From positions 1,054,001 to 1,118,000 of the forward strand of contig NZ_CP170547.1 of assembly GCF_042695135.1 (NCBI RefSeq): 64,000 nucleotides of DNA. Reading direction: 5' to 3'. Of the stretch, positions 7,197 to 15,957 are shown piece by piece. Both the position numbers and the translations under genes were made by a program. Numbering within the stretch: position 1 is the stretch's first letter; each line of letters starts with the position of its first letter. The DNA comes from Epilithonimonas sp042695135. Its GTDB lineage: Bacteria; Bacteroidota; Bacteroidia; Flavobacteriales; Weeksellaceae. The notes beneath the pieces were generated by a model. The model was not told where the DNA came from. It ran no database searches and saw only the letters and a list, made by a program, of their open reading frames with translations.

Positions 7197-8480
7197 CTAT
7201 TTCAGTTTTTTCTCGATAACGGTGTTTGTGATTCCTTTGCTTTCAAACTCTTTCTGAGCTTTGATAGCATCCTCCAAAGTTTTGTATTTCCCAAAAGTAT
7301 AATAGAAGACGCCGCTTTCTTTGTTTCTGGTGATGTCAGGAATCGTTTTCAGGATAGTGGATTTAGAATCCAGCTTATCTCTTCCTGAATAGATCTCCAA
7401 AGTATAATAACCAATTCCCAAAGTCTGATTCGGGACAAAGCTTATTGAGATAGAGTTTCGGAATCCGGCATCTTTGGCGGTTTTCAGATTCGTATCTCTT
7501 ACTGACGCGTAGTTTGTTGTTCCGTAATAATATTTATAAGTTCCGTTTTCTTTAATTGGAAGGATATATTTCAAACCTTTCAATGCAGGATCTTCGTCAT
7601 TATATTTGGTAGGTGTGCTCATTAACAGGATTCTGAAATCATTTTTAAGAGGCTGTTCTACTGGTTTTTCAGGTTCCGGCTCTTTTACGTTTCTGTCCAC
7701 GAGTTTTTTATAGCTCACGATTGCATTGAAAATACTTTCTGCAATAGCCTGTTGACCTTCTTCCGTAGAGATATAATGGGCGTCATCATAATTATTAACA
7801 AAGCCTGTCTCTATCAAAATAGATGGCATTGCATTCATCCTTAAGACGTGTAAGTTTTCCTGTTTCACGCCGCGAGACATTCTTTTGTCTTTTTTGACGA
7901 AATTATCTTCTACCAATCCACCAATGATAAGGCTGGCTTCCAGATATTTGCTTTGCTGAATTTTCAAAGCGATGAGAGATTCGGGAGAACTGGGATTGTA
8001 AGAGGCGAAGTTTTCTTTATCTTTTTCATCAAGAAAAATCACATCATTTTCTGCTTTTGCAACGTCCAGATTGGTTCTGTTCTGGTTAGGACCCTGTACA
8101 AAAGTCTCTGTTCCCTGCGCTGTTGCACTTTTACTTGGGGAAGAATTAACGTGGACCGAAACGAATAAATCCGCTTTACTTCTGTTCGCAAGATCTGTTC
8201 TGTAAGTCAGAGAGGGGTATTCATCAATCTTTCTGGTGTAGATAACTTTATAATCTTTGTTTTTTTCCAGCATCCTGCCGAGTTTGAGAACAATGCCAAG
8301 AGTCACGTTTTTTTCCTGTACGGCGCCAATGTCGGCATAGTTTCTATTGGCCCCAATATCACTGCCACCGTGGCCTGCATCCAGAACCAGCGTGAATTTT
8401 TTCTGTGAATAAAAGCAACTGAAAGTAATAAAAAACGTTAACAGAAAAAAAAATTTATTATAAAGTGTGGAGCTAATCAT
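7197..8480 (-). CDS. N-acetylmuramoyl-L-alanine amidase (Amidase_3)
   Basis: This zinc amidase cuts the amide bond between muramic acid and the stem peptide during cell separation. After a signal peptide (about 1-25) the catalytic domain shows the zinc ligands H37 (LDAGHGGSD), E56 and H110 (FVSVHVNSS) and the catalytic glutamate E224 (ILIETGFVNN). The C-terminal part (about 360-427, VFYYTFGKYKTLEDAIKAQK) resembles a SPOR-like repeat that could bind peptidoglycan. The length of 427 is typical for Bacteroidetes members. It is divergent from lptD with 42 bases between the starts. Confidence 0.92.
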   Translation of the reverse strand: MISSTLYNKFFFLLTFFITFSCFYSQKKFTLVLDAGHGGSDIGANRNYADIGAVQEKNVTLGIVLKLGRMLEKNKDYKVIYTRKIDEYPSLTYRTDLANRSKADLFVSVHVNSSPSKSATAQGTETFVQGPNQNRTNLDVAKAENDVIFLDEKDKENFASYNPSSPESLIALKIQQSKYLEASLIIGGLVEDNFVKKDKRMSRGVKQENLHVLRMNAMPSILIETGFVNNYDDAHYISTEEGQQAIAESIFNAIVSYKKLVDRNVKEPEPEKPVEQPLKNDFRILLMSTPTKYNDEDPALKGLKYILPIKENGTYKYYYGTTNYASVRDTNLKTAKDAGFRNSISISFVPNQTLGIGYYTLEIYSGRDKLDSKSTILKTIPDITRNKESGVFYYTFGKYKTLEDAIKAQKEFESKGITNTVIEKKLK

Positions 8481-8500
8481 TTTAATCTTTAAAATTTAAT

Positions 8501-8508
8501 TAATTTTG
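8501..8508 (+). promoter_or_regulatory. -7 element of the lptD promoter
   Basis: TAATTTTG matches TAnnTTTG and is 14 bases before the lptD ATG, implying a leader of under 10 nt. The -33 region is T-rich without a clear TTG. Confidence 0.55.
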
Positions 8509-8522
8509 ACCCCAATTACAGA

Positions 8523-11144
8523 ATGACTGCATTGGCTCGAAGTATTTTCAAAAATATATTACTAATTTTAAATATCCTAATTTTTAACAATATTTTAGCA
8601 CAAACTGTGCCTCAAGATATTGATAAAAAAAGTGGTGTTCAGGATTCTATAAATATAAGCAAAGATTCTTTAGGAATAAAGAAAGACACCATCATACCAA
8701 AAGAACAGCTGGATGATGTCGTAAAAACCAAGGCCGAAAACAAAAGCAGTTCCTCGATTTCCAACAAGCAGACTTTCCTCAACAAAAAAGCTCAGATCAT
8801 CTATCAGGATATGCAGATAGATGCAGATTACATTCGTATAGACTGGGAAACAGGCAAGATCTATGCACGTGGTGAGCAGGACGAAAAGGGTAAAATTACA
8901 ACGCCGGCTATTGCGACACAAGGCGGTAAAAAATTCGAATACAGTGAGGTTATATATAACTTCAAAACCAGACAGGCGATTGCTTTCAATGCTAGGACTG
9001 AGGAGAGTGAGGGCGTAATTGTAGCTGAAAAAACGAAGAAATACAATGATTCGGTTTTTTTTATGAGAAAAGCCATTTATACGACAGATGAATATTTCCT
9101 CAAGAAAAAAGATTCGCTTCCGGATTATCATATGTCTGCCCCGAATATCAAACTTCTGAAAACAAAAGATAAATCACAGATCATCACAGGACCGATCCAG
9201 ATGTATATAGAACAGGTGCCGACACCATTGATCCTGCCATTTGCAATCCTTCCTTTTTCTGATAAAAGATCTGCCGGTATTTTGATCCCGAGTTTTGGAG
9301 AACGTCAGGATGTTGGTTTTTTTCTTAATGGACTGGGTTATTATCAGCCGATCGGTGATCATTTTGATCTAAAGGTATTGGCCGATATCTACACCAAAGG
9401 AAGCTGGAACCTGAAGCCGGAACTTAATTACCTTAAAAAATACAGATATTCCGGGAACTTTGCAGCCGATTATGGTTATACTGTGCGTGGAATCAAAGGA
9501 TTGGATGACTATTCCAGAGTGAAAACATTCCGGATTGCGTGGCGGCATTCGCAGGATTCTAAGGCCAATCCATATTTTACCTTCAATGCAAGTGTGGATA
9601 TCGTAAGCAGTAAGTTTTATAATAATACGGTTAATAACAATTATATTTTCAATGGAAATGTCCTGAACACACAGCAGACTTCCAGAGTCAATGTCACCAA
9701 ACGTTTTCTGAATCTTCCGGTCACCATTAGCGCAAGTATGGCTTATAATCAGAATTTTGCGACAGGAGTTACAGAATTGCGACTGCCGGATATGACAGTT
9801 GCCATCAATCAGTTTTATCTTTTCAAACCGAAAACCGGTGTGAGGACAGGTTTGCTGGAGAATATCAATGTTAATACAGGATTGGCTCTTAGCAACTATG
9901 TTACTACCACAGAAGACCAGCTTTTCAAAAAACAAATGTGGGAAGACCTGAAAACCGGCGCTAAAAATAATATTTCCCTGTCAACTAATACAACGCTTGC
10001 CAAATATTTTACATTCTCTCTAAGTGCAAATATTGATAATGTGCTCACCACAAAAACACTGGACAGGAGCTATAATCCGTTGACCAATCTTGTAGAGGAT
10101 AATTATAAAAACGGAATTGCCGGATATTCTACTTTTTCTGCAAGTACAAGTTTGCAGACTGTTTTATATGGTCAGAAAAACTTTAGCAAAACCTCACCAA
10201 TTGTCGCTATTCGTCATATGATAACGCCGAGCATGAGTTTTAACTATTCTCCGGATTTTGGGGATAAAAGCTGGGGCTATTTCAGAAATTATTCCAATTC
10301 GCGTGGCGAGATGACACCATATTCTATTTTTGATAACGGTATCTATGGAGCACCGTCATCAGGACTTGTTCAAAGTGTAGGCTTTAATATCAATAATAAT
10401 CTGGAGATGAAAATCAAATCCAAAGCAGATTCTACAGGTATTAAAAAAGTGAAAATCTTTGAAAACCTGAATGTTTCCGGGAATTATAACTTTGCAGCAG
10501 AAAAATACAAATGGTCCGTCTTCACAGTGAACGGACAGTCTTCTTTCTTTAATAATAAACTGAATGTCAATACAAGCCTTACCTTAGAGCCTTACGAGAT
10601 TGTCTTCACTGATGGAAGTGATACTGGTGTAAGAACGGAAAACTTCGGGCATTTTAGCCTGCAGGGATTCAATCTTCAATTGTCTTATCCAATGAGCGAA
10701 GCTATTTTTGGAAAGAAGGAAGACCTCGGCAAAAAATATAAGAAGAAGGGCGAGATCCGGAACGAGAATTATTTCTTTGATGATGATAATTATTCCCATT
10801 ACACACCGACCTGGACGCTTAATGTCAATGCAAATTATGCATATACCAAAGGGTTGTCCAGATTTGGCAATAAAGTTGCAACGCTTGGATTGGACGGGAG
10901 CATAAAACTGACACCATATTGGAATATCAACGGTAGTACGAACTATGATGTTGTGAATAAGGCTTTAGGTTACACACGCCTTGGTTTTGCCAGGGACCAG
11001 CGTAGTTTTACGATCACTTTCAACTGGGTTCCGTTTGGTCAGTATAAGGTTTACGATTTCTTTATCGGGATCAAGGCAAACATTCTGAAAGATGCGGTTA
11101 AGTACAAAGAAAGAAGTTTTACCCAGCCGAACAGTACTTTTTAG
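8523..11144 (+). CDS. lptD: LPS-assembly outer-membrane protein LptD
   Basis: LptD is the outer-membrane beta barrel that inserts lipopolysaccharide into the outer leaflet. The 873-residue protein has a signal peptide (about 1-27), a periplasmic OstA/beta-jellyroll region (about 85-220, with YQDMQIDADYIRIDWETGK) and the LptD barrel (about 220-870). The stretch TPLILPFAILPFSDKRSAGI is the conserved PxxP-type entry to the barrel in Bacteroidetes LptD. The last strands end in aromatic residues. Its divergent neighbour is a cell-wall amidase. Confidence 0.9.
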   Translation: MTALARSIFKNILLILNILIFNNILAQTVPQDIDKKSGVQDSINISKDSLGIKKDTIIPKEQLDDVVKTKAENKSSSSISNKQTFLNKKAQIIYQDMQIDADYIRIDWETGKIYARGEQDEKGKITTPAIATQGGKKFEYSEVIYNFKTRQAIAFNARTEESEGVIVAEKTKKYNDSVFFMRKAIYTTDEYFLKKKDSLPDYHMSAPNIKLLKTKDKSQIITGPIQMYIEQVPTPLILPFAILPFSDKRSAGILIPSFGERQDVGFFLNGLGYYQPIGDHFDLKVLADIYTKGSWNLKPELNYLKKYRYSGNFAADYGYTVRGIKGLDDYSRVKTFRIAWRHSQDSKANPYFTFNASVDIVSSKFYNNTVNNNYIFNGNVLNTQQTSRVNVTKRFLNLPVTISASMAYNQNFATGVTELRLPDMTVAINQFYLFKPKTGVRTGLLENINVNTGLALSNYVTTTEDQLFKKQMWEDLKTGAKNNISLSTNTTLAKYFTFSLSANIDNVLTTKTLDRSYNPLTNLVEDNYKNGIAGYSTFSASTSLQTVLYGQKNFSKTSPIVAIRHMITPSMSFNYSPDFGDKSWGYFRNYSNSRGEMTPYSIFDNGIYGAPSSGLVQSVGFNINNNLEMKIKSKADSTGIKKVKIFENLNVSGNYNFAAEKYKWSVFTVNGQSSFFNNKLNVNTSLTLEPYEIVFTDGSDTGVRTENFGHFSLQGFNLQLSYPMSEAIFGKKEDLGKKYKKKGEIRNENYFFDDDNYSHYTPTWTLNVNANYAYTKGLSRFGNKVATLGLDGSIKLTPYWNINGSTNYDVVNKALGYTRLGFARDQRSFTITFNWVPFGQYKVYDFFIGIKANILKDAVKYKERSFTQPNSTF

Positions 11145-11163
11145 GATTTAATGAAAATTTGTA

Positions 11164-11171
11164 TAGTTTTG
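11164..11171 (+). promoter_or_regulatory. -7 element of the ridA promoter
   Basis: TAGTTTTG matches TAnnTTTG and is 18 bases upstream of the ridA start. Confidence 0.55.
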
Positions 11172-11189
11172 TAAAAATTAATATTTGAA

Positions 11190-11570
11190 ATGAAGAAGAT
11201 TATTCATACATCGGAAGCTCCGGCTGCAATTGGACCATACTCGCAGGCTTGTTTAGTTAATGGAACATTGTATATCTCTGGTCAGATTCCTGTAGATCCT
11301 GAAAATGGTAAGCTGGTAGAAGGGATCCAAAAAGAAACGCATCAGGTGATGAAAAATCTGAAAGCGATCCTGAACGCTGCCGATATGGATTTTAGCAATG
11401 CTGTCAAGGCTTCTATTTTCCTGAAAAATATGGATGACTTTGCAGTGGTTAATGAGATCTATGCTTCTTATTTTGAGAACGAAATCTATCCTGCCAGAGA
11501 GACCGTGCAGGTGTCTTGTCTTCCAAAAAATGTTGATGTCGAAATTTCTATGATTGCATTCAAGGATTAA
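11190..11570 (+). CDS. ridA: RidA-family reactive intermediate deaminase
   Basis: RidA hydrolyses 2-aminoacrylate and other enamines made by PLP enzymes, protecting them from damage. At 126 residues it has the family length. The conserved segments are APAAIGPYSQA, LYISGQIPVDPENG and RETVQVSCLPKNVDVEISM. It should form a cytosolic trimer. It is followed after three bases by a small membrane-protein gene, with which it is probably co-transcribed. Confidence 0.94.
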   Translation: MKKIIHTSEAPAAIGPYSQACLVNGTLYISGQIPVDPENGKLVEGIQKETHQVMKNLKAILNAADMDFSNAVKASIFLKNMDDFAVVNEIYASYFENEIYPARETVQVSCLPKNVDVEISMIAFKD

Positions 11571-11573
11571 AAA

Positions 11574-12038
11574 ATGAATTTCTGTAGAAATACTGTCGGT
11601 GTATTGGCTGGATTGATTGTAGCCGCCCTCATTATCACATTGGGGATAAAGGTTGACTCCTCATGGGTCACCTATAGACAGTTTGCGCCTTTTGAACATT
11701 GGGAAGCACTGCTTAGATCTGTTCAGAATAAAAGTTCCTTTTTTGTAGCACTTTTGTTCTTCGGAGGATTGGGTGTTACCTTCGGAGGAGTTGTCACTGC
11801 ATTGATTGTGAAATATGCCAAAGTTGCTTATGCTATTCTGATAGGCTTCATCATGTTGTTTATTGCGATGCTGGATATTATTATCTATCCCTACCACCCG
11901 GTTTTTTACAAGATCTCAATATTTCTGATATTCTTCCCATTCTCTTGGGTTGGAGGGAAAATTACTGAGGTTATCCACGAAAGGCGAAAAAAAAGAGAAA
12001 AACAATTACAGTTAAAACATAAAAAAGCACAAGCCTAA
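11574..12038 (+). CDS. Four-helix membrane protein of unknown function
   Basis: I do not recognise this family. The 154-residue protein has four predicted membrane segments (about 8-24, 52-75, 82-103, 112-130) and a very basic tail rich in Lys, Arg and Gln (from about 133), which places the C terminus inside the cell. The ATG is three bases after the ridA stop, so the two form an operon that ends in a terminator overlapping the stop codon. No catalytic motif is seen. Confidence 0.75.
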   Translation: MNFCRNTVGVLAGLIVAALIITLGIKVDSSWVTYRQFAPFEHWEALLRSVQNKSSFFVALLFFGGLGVTFGGVVTALIVKYAKVAYAILIGFIMLFIAMLDIIIYPYHPVFYKISIFLIFFPFSWVGGKITEVIHERRKKREKQLQLKHKKAQA

Positions 12039-12052
12039 ACTTGTGTTTTTTC
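12021..12052 (+). terminator. Terminator of the ridA operon, overlapping the last codons
   Basis: CACAAG (12028-12033) pairs with CTTGTG (12040-12045), flanked by A-run and T-run. The left arm lies inside the coding sequence of the membrane-protein gene. Confidence 0.85.
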
Positions 12053-12144
12053 TTTATAAGTAGTGATGTTTCCGTGACTTTTATTCTTTATTTTAAATTT
12101 CTGAATTTTGGTTTTTGCATTTATTTGTGTTTTATCAAATTTCT

Positions 12145-12240
12145 GCCTGGAGCAACTGCAAGTGACGCCTTTGTTGGTTGGAACTCAGCTTTGCGAGGAC
12201 GGCTGATCCTTACAAGCAGAGTTATTATAACACATCATTA
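12145..12240. other. Unexplained GC-richer intergenic segment
   Basis: Between the two convergent terminators lies about 95 bases clearly richer in G and C than the surrounding intergenic DNA, with short complementary pieces such as CAGC/GCTG around TTTGCGAGGAC. It is open on the plus strand but has no start context. It could be a relic of a coding or RNA sequence. No assignment is possible by eye. Confidence 0.3.
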
Positions 12241-12263
12241 ATCGAGCTGGTAATGTAGGCTCA

Positions 12264-12296
12264 ACAAAAAAACCACAAGCCGAGACTTGTGGTTTC
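12264..12296 (-). terminator. Terminator of asnB
   Basis: On the minus strand AACCACAAG/CTTGTGGTT (12271-12279 and 12286-12294) forms a perfect nine-base stem followed by a run of seven T. Confidence 0.88.
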
Positions 12297-12332
12297 CCAT
12301 TGTAGTTAGTTTATGTAGTTTTAATAAATTTC

Positions 12333-13994
12333 TTAATAAGCCGTTTCGTGTACTTTTACGGCTCTTCCGCTTGGGTCGTTCATCTTTTTGAAAGCTTCGT
12401 CCCATTCCAAAGCAACAGGTGTAGAACACGCAACAGATGGAACAGAAGGAACACAACTCGCTGCAGAATCACTTGGGAAATGACTTTCGAAGATCGTTCT
12501 GTATCTGTATTCTTCCTTGCTCATCGGCACATTGATGGGGAATCTGAATTTCGCATTCGCCATCATTTCGTCCGTTACTTCATCTTCAGCCACTTGTTTC
12601 AAAGTATCGATCCACGAGTATCCAACACCATCGCTGAACTGCTCTTTCTGTCTCCACGCAATACTTTCCGGCAGCAGATCTTCAAACGCTTTTCTGAGAA
12701 CCCATTTCTCCATTCTTTCCGGCGTGATCATTTTATCTTTCGGATTCACATTCATAGCGACGTCCATAAATTCTTTGTCAAGGAAAGGAACTCGCCCTTC
12801 GATTCCCCAAGCCATCAGGGATTTGTTGGCTCTAAGACAATCATAAAGGTGTAGTTTTCCTAATTTTCTTACAGTTTCTTCGTGGAAAGCTTGTGCAGAT
12901 GGTGCTTTATGGAAATACAAATAACCTCCGAACAACTCATCAGAACCTTCACCTGAAAGAACCATTTTGATTCCCATCGATTTGATGACTCTTGCCAAAA
13001 GATACATTGGCGTGGACGCTCGGATCGTCGTAACATCATAAGTTTCCAAATGATAAATGACATCTTTAATAGCATCCAGACCTTCCTGAACAGTATATTT
13101 AATTTCGTGGTGAACAGACCCGATATGATCCGCCGCTTTTCTTGCTGCTGCCAGATCCGGAGAACCTTCCAATCCAACGGCAAAGCTATGCAGTCTAGGG
13201 TACCAGGCTTCCTGAGTGTCGCCACTTTCGATTCTTTGTCTTGCATATTTTGCTGTAACAGCTGCAATAATAGATGAATCCAAACCACCGGAAAGTAAAA
13301 CACCGTAAGGCACATCGCTCATTAACTGTCTGTGAACAGCCTCTTCCAAGCCTTTTCTTATGGCAGCGATATCTGTTTCGTTATCTTTTACATTCTCAAA
13401 ATCTGTCCAGTCTCTTTTGTACCATTGCTGTAATTCCTGCCCATCTTTGCTGTAAAGAAAATGTCCGGGTAAGAATTCTTCAATTTTGTTACAAACGCCT
13501 TCAAGGGATTTCAGTTCAGATGCAACATAGAAACTTCCGTTTTTGTCCCATCCCATATATAATGGCACGATTCCCATATGATCTCTGCCGATGAGGTAGG
13601 CATCATTTTCTTCGTCATATAAAGCAAATGCAAAGATCCCATTCAGTTTTTCCAGAAAGTTTTTTCCGTCTCTTTTGTATAAAGCCAGGATTACTTCGCA
13701 GTCGGATTGGGTTAAAAATTCATAATCCGGGAATTCTAATCTTAATTCCTGATGGTTGTATATCTCTCCATTTACAGCCAAAGCTACTTTTTTATCTTTT
13801 GTGAACAATGGTTGTTTTCCAGATGTTGGATCTACAATTGCCAATCTCTCGTGAGAAAAAATCACATTGTCATGTTGGTATATTCCTGACCAGTCCGGAC
13901 CTCTATGCCTTATTTTCTTTGACATTTCGAGAATCTGAGGTCTTATCACTTCATTTTTTTGTTTGGTGTCAAACACACATACAATTCCACACAT
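12333..13994 (-). CDS. asnB: Asparagine synthase B (glutamine-hydrolysing)
   Basis: AsnB makes asparagine from aspartate, ATP and glutamine. With the start at ATG 13994 the protein begins MCGIVCVFD, so Cys2 becomes the N-terminal nucleophile after Met removal. A longer frame exists but would bury this cysteine. It has 553 residues, matching the bacterial AsnB length. The class-II glutaminase domain (1-200) contains IRHRGPDWSG and AVNGEIYNHQELR; the synthetase domain has the PP-loop VLLSGGLDSSII (about 235). The gene stands alone between its own promoter and terminator. Confidence 0.96.
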   Translation of the reverse strand: MCGIVCVFDTKQKNEVIRPQILEMSKKIRHRGPDWSGIYQHDNVIFSHERLAIVDPTSGKQPLFTKDKKVALAVNGEIYNHQELRLEFPDYEFLTQSDCEVILALYKRDGKNFLEKLNGIFAFALYDEENDAYLIGRDHMGIVPLYMGWDKNGSFYVASELKSLEGVCNKIEEFLPGHFLYSKDGQELQQWYKRDWTDFENVKDNETDIAAIRKGLEEAVHRQLMSDVPYGVLLSGGLDSSIIAAVTAKYARQRIESGDTQEAWYPRLHSFAVGLEGSPDLAAARKAADHIGSVHHEIKYTVQEGLDAIKDVIYHLETYDVTTIRASTPMYLLARVIKSMGIKMVLSGEGSDELFGGYLYFHKAPSAQAFHEETVRKLGKLHLYDCLRANKSLMAWGIEGRVPFLDKEFMDVAMNVNPKDKMITPERMEKWVLRKAFEDLLPESIAWRQKEQFSDGVGYSWIDTLKQVAEDEVTDEMMANAKFRFPINVPMSKEEYRYRTIFESHFPSDSAASCVPSVPSVACSTPVALEWDEAFKKMNDPSGRAVKVHETAY

Positions 13995-14033
13995 TATTTT
14001 ATTTGTTTTTTGATTTTGATTAAAATTATGTTG

Positions 14034-14041
14034 CAAAAATA
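14034..14041 (-). promoter_or_regulatory. -7 element of the asnB promoter
   Basis: TATTTTTG on the minus strand matches TAnnTTTG; the leader is about 35 nt. The neighbouring 14042-14400 region is extremely AT-rich and holds no gene that I can support. Confidence 0.5.
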
Positions 14042-14419
14042 AGTTTGTTAATTCAAAAATAAAATTAAATTATATTTTACATTAAAATACTAAGCTAAAT
14101 ATTTTTTTTTGATTTAATAAATTCTATTTAAGGTCTGAAATAAGTAATAATTCTTAATTTTTTATATAATAAAATTATTATAAACTAATTTAATCGAATA
14201 ACATTTATAATAATTTTAATTATAAGGATGTCACGTTATAATTTAAAATAAATCTGTTTATTTAAAAAATATAATTAATTATTTAAAATAAAGTTCACTT
14301 TTTATTAGGATATATGATAAAAAATGTACGATTTTTGCACCGAAAATTGTATTGTAAATGTGGAATAATTAATTTATTTCAAAATGCATTTATAATTTTT
14401 TTCATCATTTGTGTTTTTG

Positions 14420-14453
14420 CCCTCTTATTTTCATTAGTAAGAGGGTTTTTTTT
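14420..14453 (+). terminator. Orphan terminator in the purA upstream region
   Basis: CCCTCTTA (14420-14427) pairs with TAAGAGGG (14438-14445) and is followed by eight T. No coding gene ends here on the plus strand; the nearest upstream gene is on the other strand. It lies just before the purA promoter, so it must terminate either a short unknown transcript or stray transcription across the 525-bp gap from 13995 to 14519. Confidence 0.85.
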
Positions 14454-14461
14454 GCAATCGA

Positions 14462-14493
14462 TTTTGCCAGCCAATATTTAAGATTTAACTTTG
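14462..14493 (+). promoter_or_regulatory. Consensus promoter of purA
   Basis: TTTTG (ending 14466), a 19-base spacer and TAACTTTG (14486-14493) match the Bacteroidetes consensus fully. The start codon at 14520 gives a leader of about 20 nt, which leaves no room for a riboswitch. Confidence 0.85.
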
Positions 14494-14519
14494 TCAATAA
14501 TCTAAAAAAAGTAAAAAAT

Positions 14520-15806
14520 ATGTCAACTTACGTAGTTGTAGGTCTTCAGTATGGAGACGAAGGAAAGGGAAAGATCACAGATGTCTTATCTGCAAAATCA
14601 GATTATGTTGTACGTTTCCAAGGCGGGGACAACGCTGGTCATACGGTTTATGTAGGTGATGAAAAATTTGTTCTACATCTTCTGCCTTCCGGTGTTCTCC
14701 AATGTAAAGGCAAATGTATCATCGCAAATGGTGTAGTTGTAAACCCAAAAGCTTTTGTGAAAGAAATAGGTCAGATTGAAAGTAAAGGACTTAGAACAGA
14801 TCACGTTTTCATCAGCAGAAGAGCGCACGTCATAATGCCTTATCACATTTTGCTTGATACCTACAGAGAAGAAGAACAGGGCGGAACCCAGATCGGAACT
14901 ACGAAGAAAGGAATCGGACCTTGCTATGAAGACAAAATTGCAAGAGTTGGCATCAGAATGATTGATCTTTTGAATCCTGAAGTTCTGAGAGAAAAAATTG
15001 AGAAAAACTTAAAAACTAAAAATTCGCTTTTCGAAAAATACTTTGAAAAACCGACTTTGGATGTTGAAGAAATTTTTCAGGAATTCATTGCTTTAGGTGA
15101 ATTGCTAAAAGACAGAATAGTAGATACGGAACTGGAACTTAATGAAGCCATAAAAGACGGAAAGAATATCCTTTTCGAAGGTGCACAGGCTTTGATGCTG
15201 GATATCGATTTCGGAACTTATCCGTTTGTAACTTCGTCTTCGCCTTCTACCGGTGGTGTTTGTACAGGTGCAGGTGTTCCTCCAACGGCTTTGCAGAATC
15301 TAATCGGAGTTGCAAAAGCTTACACAACCAGAGTTGGAAACGGACCTTTCCCAACAGAATTGGATAACGAATTGGGCGAAAATATCAGACAGATCGGTGC
15401 AGAATTTGGTGCGACAACCGGAAGACCAAGAAGAACTGGCTGGTTGGATCTCGTTTCTCTGAAACATGCTTGTATGATCAACGGAATTAATAATCTGGTA
15501 ATTACGAAATTAGATGTACTTACTGGAATTCATCCTTTGAAAATCGCTACCAAATATAAGACTGAAGACGGAAAAATCATCGATTATTTCACTTCTTCCA
15601 CGACCAAATTGTACGATTACGAACCTCAATATGAAGAATTGGAAGGCTGGGACGAAGATATTACCAATGCAAGAACTTATGATGAACTGCCTGCAAATGC
15701 TAAAAAATATATCGAGTTTATCGAGGAGCATTTAGGAATCAATGTTTACTTGGTTTCGGTAGGACCAGAGCGTTCTCAGAACATCATCAGAAAAGAACTT
15801 TTCTAA
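14520..15806 (+). CDS. purA: Adenylosuccinate synthetase
   Basis: PurA joins IMP and aspartate with GTP to form adenylosuccinate, the first step towards AMP. The ATG at 14520 gives 428 residues and the normal N terminus MSTYVVVGLQYGDEGKGK with the catalytic Asp13 and the phosphate loop; the longer open frame back to 14409 crosses a terminator and promoter and is rejected. Other family marks are NAGHTVYV (His41 region), GTTKKGIGP and TTGRPRRTGWLD. Confidence 0.97.
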   Translation: MSTYVVVGLQYGDEGKGKITDVLSAKSDYVVRFQGGDNAGHTVYVGDEKFVLHLLPSGVLQCKGKCIIANGVVVNPKAFVKEIGQIESKGLRTDHVFISRRAHVIMPYHILLDTYREEEQGGTQIGTTKKGIGPCYEDKIARVGIRMIDLLNPEVLREKIEKNLKTKNSLFEKYFEKPTLDVEEIFQEFIALGELLKDRIVDTELELNEAIKDGKNILFEGAQALMLDIDFGTYPFVTSSSPSTGGVCTGAGVPPTALQNLIGVAKAYTTRVGNGPFPTELDNELGENIRQIGAEFGATTGRPRRTGWLDLVSLKHACMINGINNLVITKLDVLTGIHPLKIATKYKTEDGKIIDYFTSSTTKLYDYEPQYEELEGWDEDITNARTYDELPANAKKYIEFIEEHLGINVYLVSVGPERSQNIIRKELF

Positions 15807-15829
15807 AAAATATAACATAATATTATAGA

Positions 15830-15864
15830 GTCGTCTCATTTAAATAGTGAGACGGCTTTTTTTT
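15830..15864 (+). terminator. Terminator of purA
   Basis: GTCGTCTCA (15830-15838) pairs with TGAGACGGC (15848-15856, one G-U pair), followed by eight T. Confidence 0.9.
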
Positions 15865-15957
15865 ATTTTAACAAATTTTAACCACGATTTTATTTTTTGG
15901 AATAATAATTGAAAAGACTAAGTCAATAATTCACTGTTTGTGAAAAAATATACGATT

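Noticed and set aside
9369..9935. 188-codon minus-strand frame inside lptD
   Set aside because: Antisense shadow of a strongly supported beta-barrel gene; no motif and unlikely composition.
12041..12241. 66-codon plus-strand frame after the ridA operon
   Set aside because: It starts inside the terminator hairpin, has no family likeness and ends in low-complexity sequence. The GC-rich part is reported as an unexplained segment instead.
12348..12854. 168-codon plus-strand frame opposite asnB
   Set aside because: Shadow of asnB, rich in Arg, Phe and His with no recognisable domain.
13995..14400. Riboswitch between asnB and purA
   Set aside because: No known aptamer motif was seen, and both genes have consensus promoters close to their start codons.
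14409..14519. Extended N terminus of purA from ATG 14409
   Set aside because: It would run through a terminator and the consensus promoter. The family N terminus fits ATG 14520.
15940..15957. GTG start giving six more residues to the glycine-zipper lipoprotein
   Set aside because: The ATG at 15958 gives a standard lipoprotein signal of normal length. The longer form adds a second Lys cluster.
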